Shown here: piece by piece, positions 16,070 to 25,288 of the stretch
Layout: every line of letters begins with the position of its first letter
Numbering within the stretch: position 1 is the first letter of the stretch
Assembly (NCBI RefSeq): GCF_016862175.1
Contig: NZ_BOML01000031.1
Span: 205,329 to 269,328, forward strand
Origin: Paractinoplanes durhamensis
GTDB lineage: Bacteria > Actinomycetota > Actinomycetes > Mycobacteriales > Micromonosporaceae
Direction of reading: 5' to 3'
DNA length: 64,000 nt
Translations under genes and position numbers: made by a program
Notes under the pieces: model-generated
Told to the model about the DNA's origin: nothing
What the model saw: the letters and a program-made list of their open reading frames with translations, nothing else
Databases searched by the model: none

Positions 16070-17008
16070 CTAGTCCTCCGGGGGTGTCTCCAGGCCGTCG
16101 CGCTCGGCCCACTCCAGCAGGGTGGTCAGGTCGTATGCGGTGTCGTCGATCGTGGCGTGCAGGTCGCCCAGGCGGGTGAAGCGGTCCGGGACCGTCTTGA
16201 TGGTGAAGTCGTGCGGGTCGGCGTCGGGGATCTCGGACCACTCGATCGGGGTGGAGACCGTGCCGGCCGCCACGCCGCGCACCGAGTAGGCGCTCGCGAT
16301 CGTGTGGTCTCGGGCGTTCTGGTTGTAGTCGACGAACAGCTTGGCCGGGTCGCGGTCCTTGCGCCACCACGTGGTCGTGACGTCGTCGGGGGCGCGGCGC
16401 TCGACCTCGCGGGCGAACGCCAGGGCCGCCCGGCGCACCTCGCCGAACTCCCACTCCGGCTTGATCCGCACGTAGATGTGCAGGCCCCGGCCGCCGGACG
16501 TCTTCGGGTAGCCGGTGATGCCGAGGTCGTCGAGCACCTCGCGGGCCACCGCGGCGACCCGGCGGACCCGGTCGTAGGTGCAGTCCGGCATCGGGTCGAG
16601 GTCGATCCGCCACTCGTCGGGCTTCTCGGTGTCGGCTCGGCGCGAGTTCCACGGGTGGAACTCGACGGTCGACATCTGTACCGCCCAGATCACGTCGGCC
16701 AGTTTCGTCACGCACAGCTCGTCGGCGTGCCGGTGGTATCGCGGAAAGGTCACCCGGACCGTCTCCAGCCAGGGCGGCGCGCCGTTCGGCACGCGCTTCT
16801 GGTGGACCTTCTCGCCGGCCAGGCCGGACGGGAAGCGGTGCAGCATGCACGGCCGCTCGCGCAGCGCCCGGACGATCCCGTCGCCGACCGCGAGGTAGTA
16901 GTTGACCAGGTCGAGCTTGGTCAGCCCGAGGTCGGGGAAGTAGATCCGGTCGGGGTTGGAGATGCGGACCTCGAGGTCGCCGGCCTGGACCGTGGTCGCG
17001 CTGCCCAC
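16070..17008 (-). CDS. ligD: LigD-type primase-polymerase domain protein (NHEJ)
   Basis: 312 residues, the stand-alone polymerase domain of bacterial LigD, an archaeo-eukaryotic primase-fold enzyme that fills gaps with ribonucleotides at double-strand breaks. Seen: ISNPDRIYFPDLGLTKLDLV near 16, KRVPNGAPPWLETVRV near 70, the catalytic IDLDPMPDC near 133, SGGRGLHIYVRI near 168, and FVDYNQNARDHTIASAYSVR near 223. Neither the ligase nor the phosphoesterase domain is present, as in many actinobacteria where they are separate genes. The start is GTG 17008, placed directly after the stop of the acyl-CoA dehydrogenase with no gap, so expression is coupled to a metabolic gene. No ku gene is in the window. 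Confidence 0.92.
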   Translation of the reverse strand: MGSATTVQAGDLEVRISNPDRIYFPDLGLTKLDLVNYYLAVGDGIVRALRERPCMLHRFPSGLAGEKVHQKRVPNGAPPWLETVRVTFPRYHRHADELCVTKLADVIWAVQMSTVEFHPWNSRRADTEKPDEWRIDLDPMPDCTYDRVRRVAAVAREVLDDLGITGYPKTSGGRGLHIYVRIKPEWEFGEVRRAALAFAREVERRAPDDVTTTWWRKDRDPAKLFVDYNQNARDHTIASAYSVRGVAAGTVSTPIEWSEIPDADPHDFTIKTVPDRFTRLGDLHATIDDTAYDLTTLLEWAERDGLETPPED

Positions 17009-18733
17009 CTAGAACACCTGCGGGTCGAGGTCGGCGAGCAGCGTGTCCCGCGAGTCGAGCAGGTCGAGCAGCGGGCCGGTGCGTGGCAGTTCGTGGGTGA
17101 CGAAGTAGCGGGCGGCCAGCCGCTTGCCTTCGTAGAATTTGTCGGTTTTGTCCCCGACGGCCGCGGCCTGCTCCAGCCACATCCAGGCGATCACCAGGTG
17201 ACCGACGGCGTCGAGGTAGGCCGTCGAGTTGGCCAGCGCCACCGTCGGGTTGCCGTCGGCCCACAGCTTGGCGGTGGTGGCCGCGACCCGATCGGCCGCC
17301 GCGAGCACGGGTTTGCCGAGCTCGCTGTCCGAAGCCGTCGCGCGGATCCGATCCAGCAGCAGCGCCAGGCCCGCGCCGTCGCGCATCAGGACCTTGCGGC
17401 CGAGCAGGTCGAGGCCCTGGATGCCGTCGGTGCCCTCGTGGATCGAGTTGAGCCGGTTGTCCCGGTAGAACTGCTCGACCGGATATTCGCGCGTGTAGCC
17501 GTAGCCGCCGTGGATCTGGATCGCGTGATCGTTGGCGAGCCGGCACCACTGCGACGGCCACGCCTTCACGATCGGCGTCAGCACGTCGAGGAGCAGGTCG
17601 TTCTCGGCCGAGGGCTGGTCCAGCAGCTTCGCCGCATAGAGCACAAGAGCGAGACCCCCTTCGACGTACGTCTTGGAGGCGAGCAACATGCGACGGACAT
17701 CCGGGTGCTCGATGATCGGCACCGGCGGCGCGGCCGGGTCCTTGGCCGCGACCGGCCGCCCCTGCAGCCGCTCCCGGGCATACGCGAGGGCGTGCAGGTA
17801 ACCCGTGTAGCCGAGGGCCACCGCGCCCGAGCCCACCCCGATCCGCGCCTCGTTCATCATGTGGAACATGTAGGCGAGGCCGTGCCCCTCCCTGCCCACC
17901 AGGTAGCCGGTCGCGTCGTCGAAGGAGAGCACCGCGTTGGTGGTGCCCCGGTAGCCCATCTTGTGGTTGAGCCCGGCCAGGGCGACGCCGTTGCGGTCGC
18001 CGACCGTGCCGTCCGCGGCGACGTGGTGCTTGGGCACGATGAACAGCGACAGGCTCTTCACGCCGGGCGGGGCGCCGGCCACCCGGGCCAGCACCAGGTG
18101 CACGATCGTCTCGCTCAGCTCGTGGTCGCCGCCGGAGATCCACATCTTGCTGCCGGTGACCCGGTAGCTGCCGTCGCCGGCCGGCACCGCCTTGGTGGTC
18201 ACGTCGCTCAGCGAGGAGCCGGCCTGCGGCTCGGACAGGCACATCGTGCCGGTGAACCGGCCGTCCAGGATCGGCTTCGCGTACGTCTCGATCTGCTCCG
18301 GCGTGCCGTGCGCGAGCAGCAGGCTGGCGTTGCCGATGGACAGCATCGGGTAGGCCGAGGTGCCGGTGTTCGCCGCCTGGAACCACAGGAAGCAGGCCCG
18401 GGCCACCACGTGCGGCAACTGCATGCCACCGACCTCGGCATCCATGTTCGCCGAGATCAGGCCGGTCTCGTTGAACGCCTTCAGCGCCGCCGCGACCTCC
18501 GGGATGATCGTCACCCGCTCGCCGTCGAAGGTCGGCTCCTCGAGATCGTTGCGCCGGTTGTGCGGGGCGAAATCCCGCTCGGCGATCCGGGCGGACACGT
18601 CGAGGAACGCGTCGAACGTCTCCCGGGAGTGCTCGGCGAAGCGCTCCCGCGAGGTCAGCGCCTCGACGTCGAGCCACTCGTAGAGCAGGAAGTCGAGGTC
18701 ACGCCGGGACAGGATCCGGGACACCGCAGGCAC
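17009..18733 (-). CDS. Acyl-CoA dehydrogenase, long FadE5-like form
   Basis: 574 residues, flavin-dependent oxidation of acyl-CoA to enoyl-CoA. The N-terminal LSRRDLDFLLYEWLDVEAL is typical of the larger actinobacterial FadE5-like subgroup. Seen: the family signature GTMCLSEPQAGSSLSDV near 160-176, KMWISGGDHELSETIVH near 196 (FAD/substrate region), and the C-terminal IQIHGGYGYTREYPVEQFYR near 410-430. The start is GTG 18733, weak ribosome site; a GTG three codons in is possible. The stop is immediately followed by the GTG of the LigD polymerase gene. Expected substrate is a medium or long acyl-CoA. Confidence 0.93.
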   Translation of the reverse strand: MPAVSRILSRRDLDFLLYEWLDVEALTSRERFAEHSRETFDAFLDVSARIAERDFAPHNRRNDLEEPTFDGERVTIIPEVAAALKAFNETGLISANMDAEVGGMQLPHVVARACFLWFQAANTGTSAYPMLSIGNASLLLAHGTPEQIETYAKPILDGRFTGTMCLSEPQAGSSLSDVTTKAVPAGDGSYRVTGSKMWISGGDHELSETIVHLVLARVAGAPPGVKSLSLFIVPKHHVAADGTVGDRNGVALAGLNHKMGYRGTTNAVLSFDDATGYLVGREGHGLAYMFHMMNEARIGVGSGAVALGYTGYLHALAYARERLQGRPVAAKDPAAPPVPIIEHPDVRRMLLASKTYVEGGLALVLYAAKLLDQPSAENDLLLDVLTPIVKAWPSQWCRLANDHAIQIHGGYGYTREYPVEQFYRDNRLNSIHEGTDGIQGLDLLGRKVLMRDGAGLALLLDRIRATASDSELGKPVLAAADRVAATTAKLWADGNPTVALANSTAYLDAVGHLVIAWMWLEQAAAVGDKTDKFYEGKRLAARYFVTHELPRTGPLLDLLDSRDTLLADLDPQVF

Positions 18734-18779
18734 CGCCGTTTCGCGCTCGCTGGGGGCTTCAGACCCCCAGTGTGCCCTC

Positions 18780-20585
18780 TCACGGCTCGGCGCGGTGCCT
18801 CCCGGACACCCCCGCGACGACCGGCTCGCGCAGTGCCCGGCTGCCGCCGGCCTTCTTGATCGTGTACATCGCGTGGTCGGCGGCGCGCAGCGCCTCGTCC
18901 GGGTCGCAGGAGTGCGGGGCCAGGTGCACGCCGACGCTCGCGCCGATCCGCACCTCGTTGCCGTCGATCATGAACGGAGCCTCGATCGCGGAGCGGATCC
19001 GGGCGCTGGTGGCCTCGACCGAACCCGGGTCGAGCACGCCCGGCATCAGGACCACGAACTCGTCGCCGCCGACCCGGGAGAGCACGTCGTTCTCCCGGAC
19101 GCAGGCGCTGAGCCGGGCCGCGACCTGGCGCAGGAGTTCGTCGCCGGCCTCGTGGCCGTGCGCGTCGTTGACCGGCTTGAAGCCGTCCAGGTCGACGAAG
19201 AGCACCGCGACCGCGTCGAACGGCAGCGACGCGCCCAGCACGTCCTGCATCCGCCGCCGGTTCGGCAGGCCGGTCAGCGCGTCGTGCTGCGCCTCGAACT
19301 CCAGCCGCTCCTGGAACGCCCGGTTCTCGGACACGTCCCGGGCGTTGATCACCACGCCGGCCAGCGCCGGGTTGCCCATCTGGTTGGACGCGGTGAACTC
19401 GAACCAGCGGTACTCGCCGGTGGCCGGCCGGACCCGGCACTGCAGCCGGATCACCGCGTCCTTCTCGTTCAGCAGCATCCCGAACTGCTGCATCATGTAC
19501 GGCCGGTCCTCGGGATGGATGATGTCGAAGACGCTGGTGCCGACCAGCTTGCCGGTCCCGAAGCCGAGGATCGCGGCGCCGCTCGGGCTGGAGAACGCGA
19601 TCCGCCCGTCCGCGTCGAGCACCGACACCAGGTCGGGGGCGTGCTGGAAGAGGGCCTGGAACCGCTCGTCGGAGCGGCGGCGCTGCAGCATCGTGCGGTA
19701 CCCGAGGATCGACACCGCGGCCACGCCGATCAGCAGCATGGCGAGCAGGGTCATGTTCAGGGTCTGGCTCTTGGCGTGCACCGCACCGTCGAACGACTGG
19801 CGGGTCTGCGTCCGCACGTAGGCGTAGCCGCCCGGCAGCTGCCCGACCACGATCGCGATCATCTTGGTCGAGCCGGCCGTGTACTCGACGAACGTGCCGC
19901 TCGCCGGGGCGGCGGCGATCGCCGACCGGATCGCCGAGTCCACCGTCGTGCCCACGTCGGCGGCGTTGTCGGTGGCCGCGATGGTGCCGGCCGCGTCGAC
20001 CACCACGGTGGTGTGGGTGTCGTCCTTGAGCGTCTCCAGGTATTGCTGGAGCGAGGTGGAGGCGACCGCGTTCAGGCCGATCAGCAGCCCGGCGGCGCTG
20101 CCGCCGACGGTGATCGGCACCGCCACCGCCTCGAGGTAGGTGCCGTTCACGTTCATGATCGAGGAGAAGCCGGGCTGGCCGGCCAGGAGCGCGGCGCGCA
20201 GCGGTTTCCAGGCGGCGTCGGTGGCCGACGGCAGACCGGTGGTGCGGCTCGCGGTGAGCACGGTGCCGCTGAGGTCGGTGATCAGCGCGCCGTAGGAGAA
20301 GGTCGAGCTCTTGGTCACCAGCGTGGCCAGGGTCGCCTTGTCGGCCGCGCTGTTCTTACCCAGGTGCAGCGTGTGGTCGCCGAGGAAGGAGGCCAGCTCC
20401 TTCGCCGAGAGCAACTGCAGCTGCTTGGTGAGAGTGCCGTTGTTGACCGCGAGTGCCTGCGAGTCGTTGCGGTGCACCGCGTCGGCCGCACGCAGCGCCG
20501 ACCGGTTGACCAGGATGCCGACCGTCCCCGCCGCGGCCAGCAAAAGCACACTGACCACTACCGCGATCCAGTTTCGCAGCCGCAT
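18780..20585 (-). CDS. Membrane diguanylate cyclase with extracellular sensor, PAS and GGDEF domains
   Basis: 601 residues. A transmembrane helix at about 5-25, an extracytoplasmic CACHE-like sensor to about 275, a second helix (TLLAMLLIGVAAVSILGYRT near 285), a PAS domain (about 305-425, APDLVSVLDADGRIAFSSPS), then a GGDEF domain at about 440-590. The active site is intact (SRVGGDEFVV near 503) and an RxxD product-inhibition site (REND) lies five residues before GGDEF, so an active feedback-inhibited c-di-GMP synthase is expected. The start at ATG 20585 has a strong GAGGAGG. No EAL domain or adjacent effector is present. The ligand is unknown. Confidence 0.93.
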   Translation of the reverse strand: MRLRNWIAVVVSVLLLAAAGTVGILVNRSALRAADAVHRNDSQALAVNNGTLTKQLQLLSAKELASFLGDHTLHLGKNSAADKATLATLVTKSSTFSYGALITDLSGTVLTASRTTGLPSATDAAWKPLRAALLAGQPGFSSIMNVNGTYLEAVAVPITVGGSAAGLLIGLNAVASTSLQQYLETLKDDTHTTVVVDAAGTIAATDNAADVGTTVDSAIRSAIAAAPASGTFVEYTAGSTKMIAIVVGQLPGGYAYVRTQTRQSFDGAVHAKSQTLNMTLLAMLLIGVAAVSILGYRTMLQRRRSDERFQALFQHAPDLVSVLDADGRIAFSSPSGAAILGFGTGKLVGTSVFDIIHPEDRPYMMQQFGMLLNEKDAVIRLQCRVRPATGEYRWFEFTASNQMGNPALAGVVINARDVSENRAFQERLEFEAQHDALTGLPNRRRMQDVLGASLPFDAVAVLFVDLDGFKPVNDAHGHEAGDELLRQVAARLSACVRENDVLSRVGGDEFVVLMPGVLDPGSVEATSARIRSAIEAPFMIDGNEVRIGASVGVHLAPHSCDPDEALRAADHAMYTIKKAGGSRALREPVVAGVSGRHRAEP

Positions 20586-20775
20586 GGTGAACACCTCCTC
20601 GCAGCCAGTGATCGGCCGGTGGCGCTCGACCTGAACCCTTTTCGCAACCAGATCCGCGGCCGTCTCCCCCAGATGATGCGAAATGACGGTCCGCCCAGCT
20701 ATTGAGCCCCCCAGCCGCTGGCATCGGTGGTTGAAGATGGGTTGACGGAGTCCGCCGGCGAGGGGGGAACGCCTG

Positions 20776-22488
20776 ATGCGCAAGCTGGTGGTGACGGACC
20801 CGTCGGAGACATCCGCGCCGCGGCGCAGCTGGATTCCAGCACCGCGGCGCAGCCCCGAGAACAACGTCGTCCCGCGCCGCCGGATGGTTCGCTGCAGGCT
20901 CAGCGTCACCGGCTTCGGCCTGTCGGCCGTCTTCTACTGCCTCTCCTTCACCCCGTCGCTGCTCCCCCGCCCCTGGTTCCTGCAGGGCGTGGTGGCCGGG
21001 CTGACCGGCGCCATCGGGTACGCGGTGGGCACCGCCATCGGCGCTCTCGTGCGACTGCGATGGTGGCCGTCGCGCCGGGTCGAGCGGATCGCCTGGCGCC
21101 TGCTGTTCGCCCTGCTCCCGGTGCTGATCCTGGTGTTCCTGTGGCTCGGCACCCGCTGGCAGCGCGAGCTCCGGGTGCGCCTGGGCATGCAACCCCAGCA
21201 GGAGTACGACGCCCTGCGCACGGTCGGGATCAGCCTGCTCACCTTCGGGGTGCTGCTGCTGATCGCCCGGCTGCTGCGGCTGGCCGCGCACGGCATCGCC
21301 CGCCTCCTCGGCCGGCTCGTGCCCGAGTCTGCCGCCTACTGCGCCGGCTTCCTGGTCGTCACCATGCTCGGTTACGGCGCGTTCGACGGCCTGCTCATGG
21401 GCAACCTCTACACCACCGCCGACCGGTCGGCCGCGCTCACCGACAGCGGGACCGGGCGGGGCGTGGTCCAGCCGGCCACCACCCTGCGCTCGGGCGCGCC
21501 GCAGTCGCTGATCAGCTGGGACTCGCTCGGCCGGCAGGGCCGCAACTTCGTCGCCCGGGTGCCGTCGGTCGAGCAGCTCAGCGCGTTCAACGGCCGGCCG
21601 GCGTCCGAGCCGATCCGGCTCTACGCCGGGCTGGCCTCGGCCGAGGACGTCCAGGGCCGGGCCGCGCTGCTGGTCCGCGAGATGGACCGCACCGGCGCGT
21701 TCGGCCGGGCCGTCGTCGCGGTGTTCACCCCGACCGGCACCGGCTGGGTGGACAACGACGTGACCAGCTCGCTGGAGTACATGTACGGCGGGGACACCGC
21801 GCTGGTGTCGATGCAGTATTCGTACCTGCCCAGCTCGATCTCGTTCGCGGTCGACCGGACCAAGGTGACCGAGGCGGCGGCCGCACTGATCACCGCGGTG
21901 CACGACCGGTGGGCGGCGATGCCGGTCACCGCCCGGCCCAAGCTGCTGATCTTCGGGGAGAGCCTCGGCACGTACGGGACGGAGAAGACCTTCGGCACCG
22001 CGGAGCGGATGGTCGAGGGCGCCGACGGGATCCTGCTCGAGGGGCCGACCTTCGCCAACCCGATCCACCGGCAGCTCACCGAGGGCCGGGAGCCGGGCAG
22101 CACGGTCTGGGATCCGCACTACGCGGGGCTGCCGATCGAGTTCGCCTCGCGGGCGTCCGAGCTGCGCGAACTGACCGGGCGGCAGCCCAAGGTCGTCTAC
22201 ATGCAGAACTCGTCCGACCCGGTGGTCTGGTGGAACCCGAGCCTGCTCTGGCACCGGCCGGGGTGGCTGCGCGGCGAGCGCGGCCCGGACGTCACGCCGG
22301 ACATGCACTGGTATCCGGTGGTCACGTTCTGGCAGACCACGGTGGACCTGATCTTCGCGAACAAGGTCCCGGTCGGGCACGGCCACGTCTACAAGTCGAG
22401 CACGGTCGACGGGTGGGCCGCGGTGGCGCCACCGGTCGGCTGGACGGTGGCCGACACCGTACGACTGCGTGCTCTTCTCGATCATTAG
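20776..22488 (+). CDS. Integral-membrane alpha/beta hydrolase (Abhydrolase_9 type)
   Basis: 570 residues. About four N-terminal membrane helices (from LSVTGFGLSAVFYCLSFTPS near 38 to about 210) are followed by a hydrolase domain at about 255-560. The nucleophile elbow is FGESLGTYG near 394; KVVYMQNSSDPVVWW near 472 may supply the Asp and VPVGHGHVY near 534 the His. This domain pair matches the actinobacterial family with PF15420 and PF10081 architecture, whose substrate is unknown. The start has GAGGGGGG eight bases upstream. The gene starts divergently from the diguanylate cyclase (190-bp gap) and is followed after 15 bp by a secreted propeller gene, likely in one operon. Confidence 0.85.
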   Translation: MRKLVVTDPSETSAPRRSWIPAPRRSPENNVVPRRRMVRCRLSVTGFGLSAVFYCLSFTPSLLPRPWFLQGVVAGLTGAIGYAVGTAIGALVRLRWWPSRRVERIAWRLLFALLPVLILVFLWLGTRWQRELRVRLGMQPQQEYDALRTVGISLLTFGVLLLIARLLRLAAHGIARLLGRLVPESAAYCAGFLVVTMLGYGAFDGLLMGNLYTTADRSAALTDSGTGRGVVQPATTLRSGAPQSLISWDSLGRQGRNFVARVPSVEQLSAFNGRPASEPIRLYAGLASAEDVQGRAALLVREMDRTGAFGRAVVAVFTPTGTGWVDNDVTSSLEYMYGGDTALVSMQYSYLPSSISFAVDRTKVTEAAAALITAVHDRWAAMPVTARPKLLIFGESLGTYGTEKTFGTAERMVEGADGILLEGPTFANPIHRQLTEGREPGSTVWDPHYAGLPIEFASRASELRELTGRQPKVVYMQNSSDPVVWWNPSLLWHRPGWLRGERGPDVTPDMHWYPVVTFWQTTVDLIFANKVPVGHGHVYKSSTVDGWAAVAPPVGWTVADTVRLRALLDH

Positions 22489-22503
22489 CGGTAGTTTCCG
22501 GTC

Positions 22504-23544
22504 ATGACGTTGCAGCGAAAGTTGTCGATCGCTCTTCTTGGTCTTCTGGTGGTGGGCTCGGTGGGCGGCTTCACTCATGGGCGGCCGTCGTGGCAGCTCA
22601 CCGACACCGGGACGCCGACCGTGCGGTTCCGGGGGCTGGCGCCGGTCAGCGACCGGGTCGCGTGGGCGGCGGGGACCGCGGGGACGATCCTGCGGACCAC
22701 CGACGGCGGGCGGGACTGGCAGTCGGTCGGGCCGGCCGACGCGGCCGCCCTGCAGTTCCGGGACATCGAGGCGTTCGACGCGCGCAGTGCGGTCGCGCTG
22801 ACCATCGGGAACGGGACCGACTCCCGGCTGTATGCGACCGCGGACGGCGGGAAGTCGTGGACCGAGACGTTCCGCAACGAGGACCCGAACGCGTTCTACG
22901 ACTGCGTCACGTTCCTCGACCGGCGGCACGGGCTGGCGCTGTCCGACCCGGTCGACGGGAAGTTCCGGATTCTCGCCACCAGTGATGGCGGGAGGTCGTG
23001 GGCGGTGCGCTCCCCCGAAGGGATGCCGGCCGCGCTGGACGGCGAGTTCGCCTTCGCGGCCAGCGGGACCTGCCTGGTGTCGGCGGGTGGTCGAGCCTGG
23101 TTCGCTACCGGCGGTGGATCGGCGGCCCGGGTCTTCTCCTCGGCCGACGGCGGCCGGAGCTGGTCGGTGACCGCTACGCCGGTGCCGAGCGGGCCGAGCG
23201 CCGGGATCTACAGCCTGGCCTTCCGGGACCGCGAGCACGGCCTGGCGGTGGGCGGCGACTACGCCGTCCCGGCTGCGGCGCCGGATGGCGCGGCCTACCT
23301 GCGCGGTCGCACCTGGACGGTGGCGCGCACGGTGCCCGGCGAGTACCGCTCGGGGTCGGCCTGGATCGGCGACGGGCCGGCGGCGCTGGCGGTCGGGCCC
23401 ACCGGCAGCGATCTGTCGCTGGACGGCGGGAAGACCTGGACGCGCTTCGACACCGGCAGCTTCGACGCGGTGCTGTGCGCCGGCGACGGTGCCTGCTGGG
23501 CCTCGGGTGAGCAGGGGCGCGTGGCCACGTTGCGCTGGCACTGA
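22504..23544 (+). CDS. Exported Ycf48/BNR-type beta-propeller protein
   Basis: 346 residues with an N-terminal signal peptide or anchor (KLSIALLGLLVVGSVGGF). The rest contains repeated blades with Asp-box-like sequences: TTDGGRDWQSV, TADGGKSWTE, TSDGGRSWAV, SADGGRSWSV and LDGGKTWTRF at roughly 50-70 residue spacing. This is the hallmark of Ycf48-like or sialidase-type propellers. No catalytic sialidase residues are evident, so a binding or scaffold role is more likely than hydrolysis. The short spacing to the upstream hydrolase suggests co-expression. Two Cys near the C-terminus (VLCAGDGACWASG) may form a disulphide. Confidence 0.83.
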   Translation: MTLQRKLSIALLGLLVVGSVGGFTHGRPSWQLTDTGTPTVRFRGLAPVSDRVAWAAGTAGTILRTTDGGRDWQSVGPADAAALQFRDIEAFDARSAVALTIGNGTDSRLYATADGGKSWTETFRNEDPNAFYDCVTFLDRRHGLALSDPVDGKFRILATSDGGRSWAVRSPEGMPAALDGEFAFAASGTCLVSAGGRAWFATGGGSAARVFSSADGGRSWSVTATPVPSGPSAGIYSLAFRDREHGLAVGGDYAVPAAAPDGAAYLRGRTWTVARTVPGEYRSGSAWIGDGPAALAVGPTGSDLSLDGGKTWTRFDTGSFDAVLCAGDGACWASGEQGRVATLRWH

Positions 23545-23652
23545 TACACGCGAGAGGCGCGCTGCGGCCGGGACCGACCGCCCGGCTCGCGGCGGCAGCC
23601 GCCGCAGGCGGGGTTCGCGATGGTGCGGTTGTCCCGGCGGTGGGGCGTACGT

Positions 23653-24432
23653 CTAAATGGTTGAGGTCTTTGGCAGGTGGGTGTCGTTGAGGAGCAGCGA
23701 GTGCAGCTCGGCCGAGACCTTGGCGACCTCGTCGAGATGCGCGTTGTGGCCGAAGGATCGCGGGCGCGGGATCGGGATCTCGACCAGGCGGCGCAGCTGA
23801 CCGGGGCGGGAGCTCAGCACCGCGACCCGGTCGGCCAGCAGGACCGCCTCCTGGATGGAGTGGGTCACGAAGATGATCGTCGTGCCCAGCTCCATGTGGA
23901 TGCGCTGGAGTTCGACCGCCAGCTCCTCGCGGGTCAGCGCGTCCAGGGCCGAGAACGGCTCGTCCATCAGCATCACCTTCGGGCGCTGGATCAGCGCCCG
24001 GCACAGCGAGACGCGCTGCTGCATGCCGCCGGAGAGCTCGTGCGGCAGGCGCTTGCGGAAGGCGGTCAGGCCGGTCATCTCGAGCAGGCGGTCGGCGTTC
24101 GCGCGGTGGTCGGCCTTCTTCCAGCCGAAGATCTCGACCGGCAGCAGGATGTTGTCCTCGACCGAGCGCCACGGCAGCAGGGCCGGTTTCTGGAAGACCA
24201 TCGCCACGTCGCGGCGCGGCTCGCGGACCAGCTCGCCGGCCACCCGGACCTCGCCCCGGGTGGGTTTCAGCAGGCCGGCGACCATCCGCAGCAGGGTGGA
24301 CTTGCCGCAGCCGGACCGGCCGATCACGGTAAGGAACTCGCCCTCGGCGATGGACAGGTTGATGTCCCGGATCGCCTCTACCGGGCCGGAGCGGCCCTTG
24401 AACGTCTGCGATACGCCGTCGATGGTGATCAT
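23653..24432 (-). CDS. ABC importer ATP-binding protein (SsuB/TauB type)
   Basis: 259 residues. Walker A GRSGCGKST near 38, Q-loop FQKPALLPW near 82, signature LSGGMQQRVSL near 128, Walker B VMLMDEPFSALDALTRE near 147, and switch His in FVTHSIQEAVLLADR near 186. The sequence matches the nitrate/sulfonate/taurine importer group. The ATG at 24432 has GAGGAC upstream, eight bases after the permease stop. It is the last gene of a binding protein-permease-ATPase operon read leftwards. The divergent GntR regulator and DUF6282-like hydrolase beyond the binding protein gene are probable partners. Confidence 0.93.
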   Translation of the reverse strand: MITIDGVSQTFKGRSGPVEAIRDINLSIAEGEFLTVIGRSGCGKSTLLRMVAGLLKPTRGEVRVAGELVREPRRDVAMVFQKPALLPWRSVEDNILLPVEIFGWKKADHRANADRLLEMTGLTAFRKRLPHELSGGMQQRVSLCRALIQRPKVMLMDEPFSALDALTREELAVELQRIHMELGTTIIFVTHSIQEAVLLADRVAVLSSRPGQLRRLVEIPIPRPRSFGHNAHLDEVAKVSAELHSLLLNDTHLPKTSTI

Positions 24433-24440
24433 GTGCGTCC

Positions 24441-25229
24441 TCAGGCTGAGATGGCTCGGGCCCAGGGGACGAGCAGGCGCTCGACCCCGGCGACCAGGTA
24501 GAAGAGGATGACGCCGGTGGCCGCCAGCAGGACCAGCGCGGCGAAGGCCAGCGGGGTGTCGTTGGAGGCGCCGGAACCGGCGATCACCGAGCCGAGGCCG
24601 CGATCGGGGTTGACCACCTCGCCGATCACCGCGCCGATGATGGCCAGCGGGGTGGCGACCTTGAGGCCGACGAAGACCTGCGGCAACGCCCAGGTCAGCC
24701 GGACCTTGACGAACGTCTGCCACCAGCTCGCCTTCAGCGAACGGGCCAGCTCGCGCAGGTCGGCGGGGGTGGAGGTGAGCCCGGCCATGGTCGAGACGAT
24801 CACCGGGAAGAAGCTGAGCAGCACCACCATGACGATCTTCGGGGCGTCGCCGAAGCCCATCCAGACCAGCAGCAGCGGCGCCAGCGCCACCTTCGGCACC
24901 GCGTTGACCGCGGCCAGGACCGGCATCGCCATCCGCTCGACCGTGCGGGAGGCGGCCAGGGTCACCGCGATCACCAGCCCGGTGAGCACCGCGATCGCGA
25001 ACCCGATCAGCACGCGCTGCACCGTCGTCCAGGTTTCTTCGACCAGGAATTGCGGCGTACGCATGAAGGAGTCGACGACGTCGGCGGGCGACGGCACGTA
25101 GAACGGGTCGATGTGGAAGGCCACGGTGATGCCCCACCACAGGGCGACCGTGAGGACCACGCCGAGAACGGGGAGTACGGCATTGGTCCACACCCGCGAC
25201 ATCCGCGAGCCGGCCTCGATGTCCGTCAT
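24441..25229 (-). CDS. ABC importer permease (SsuC/TauC type)
   Basis: 262 residues with about six membrane helices in the BPD_transp_1 fold. The ATPase-contacting EAA-like loop is around ELARSLKASWWQTFVKVRLT near residue 160, followed by LPQVFVGLKVATPLAIIGAV. The N-terminal WWGITVAFHIDPFYVPSP is typical of the nitrate/sulfonate/THI5 permease group. It lies between the substrate-binding protein and ATPase genes on the same strand and should form the homodimeric channel of that importer. The start ATG at 25229 follows AGGAGC at usual spacing. Confidence 0.93.
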   Translation of the reverse strand: MTDIEAGSRMSRVWTNAVLPVLGVVLTVALWWGITVAFHIDPFYVPSPADVVDSFMRTPQFLVEETWTTVQRVLIGFAIAVLTGLVIAVTLAASRTVERMAMPVLAAVNAVPKVALAPLLLVWMGFGDAPKIVMVVLLSFFPVIVSTMAGLTSTPADLRELARSLKASWWQTFVKVRLTWALPQVFVGLKVATPLAIIGAVIGEVVNPDRGLGSVIAGSGASNDTPLAFAALVLLAATGVILFYLVAGVERLLVPWARAISA

Positions 25230-25288
25230 TTACTTGCTCCTGTGTAGAGCGGGCGCGGGGCGGGAGTTTACCCGCCCCGCGCCGCGCG

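Noticed and set aside
15998..18859. Long plus-strand ORF opposite the acyl-CoA dehydrogenase and LigD genes
   Set aside because: Low-complexity Arg/Val/Gly-rich translation with no recognisable fold, antisense to two well-supported genes.
20356..23541. Very long minus-strand ORF opposite the hydrolase and propeller genes
   Set aside because: The GC-rich coding strand leaves its complement open. The protein is rich in Arg, Pro, Gly and His without any domain, so it is a mirror artefact.
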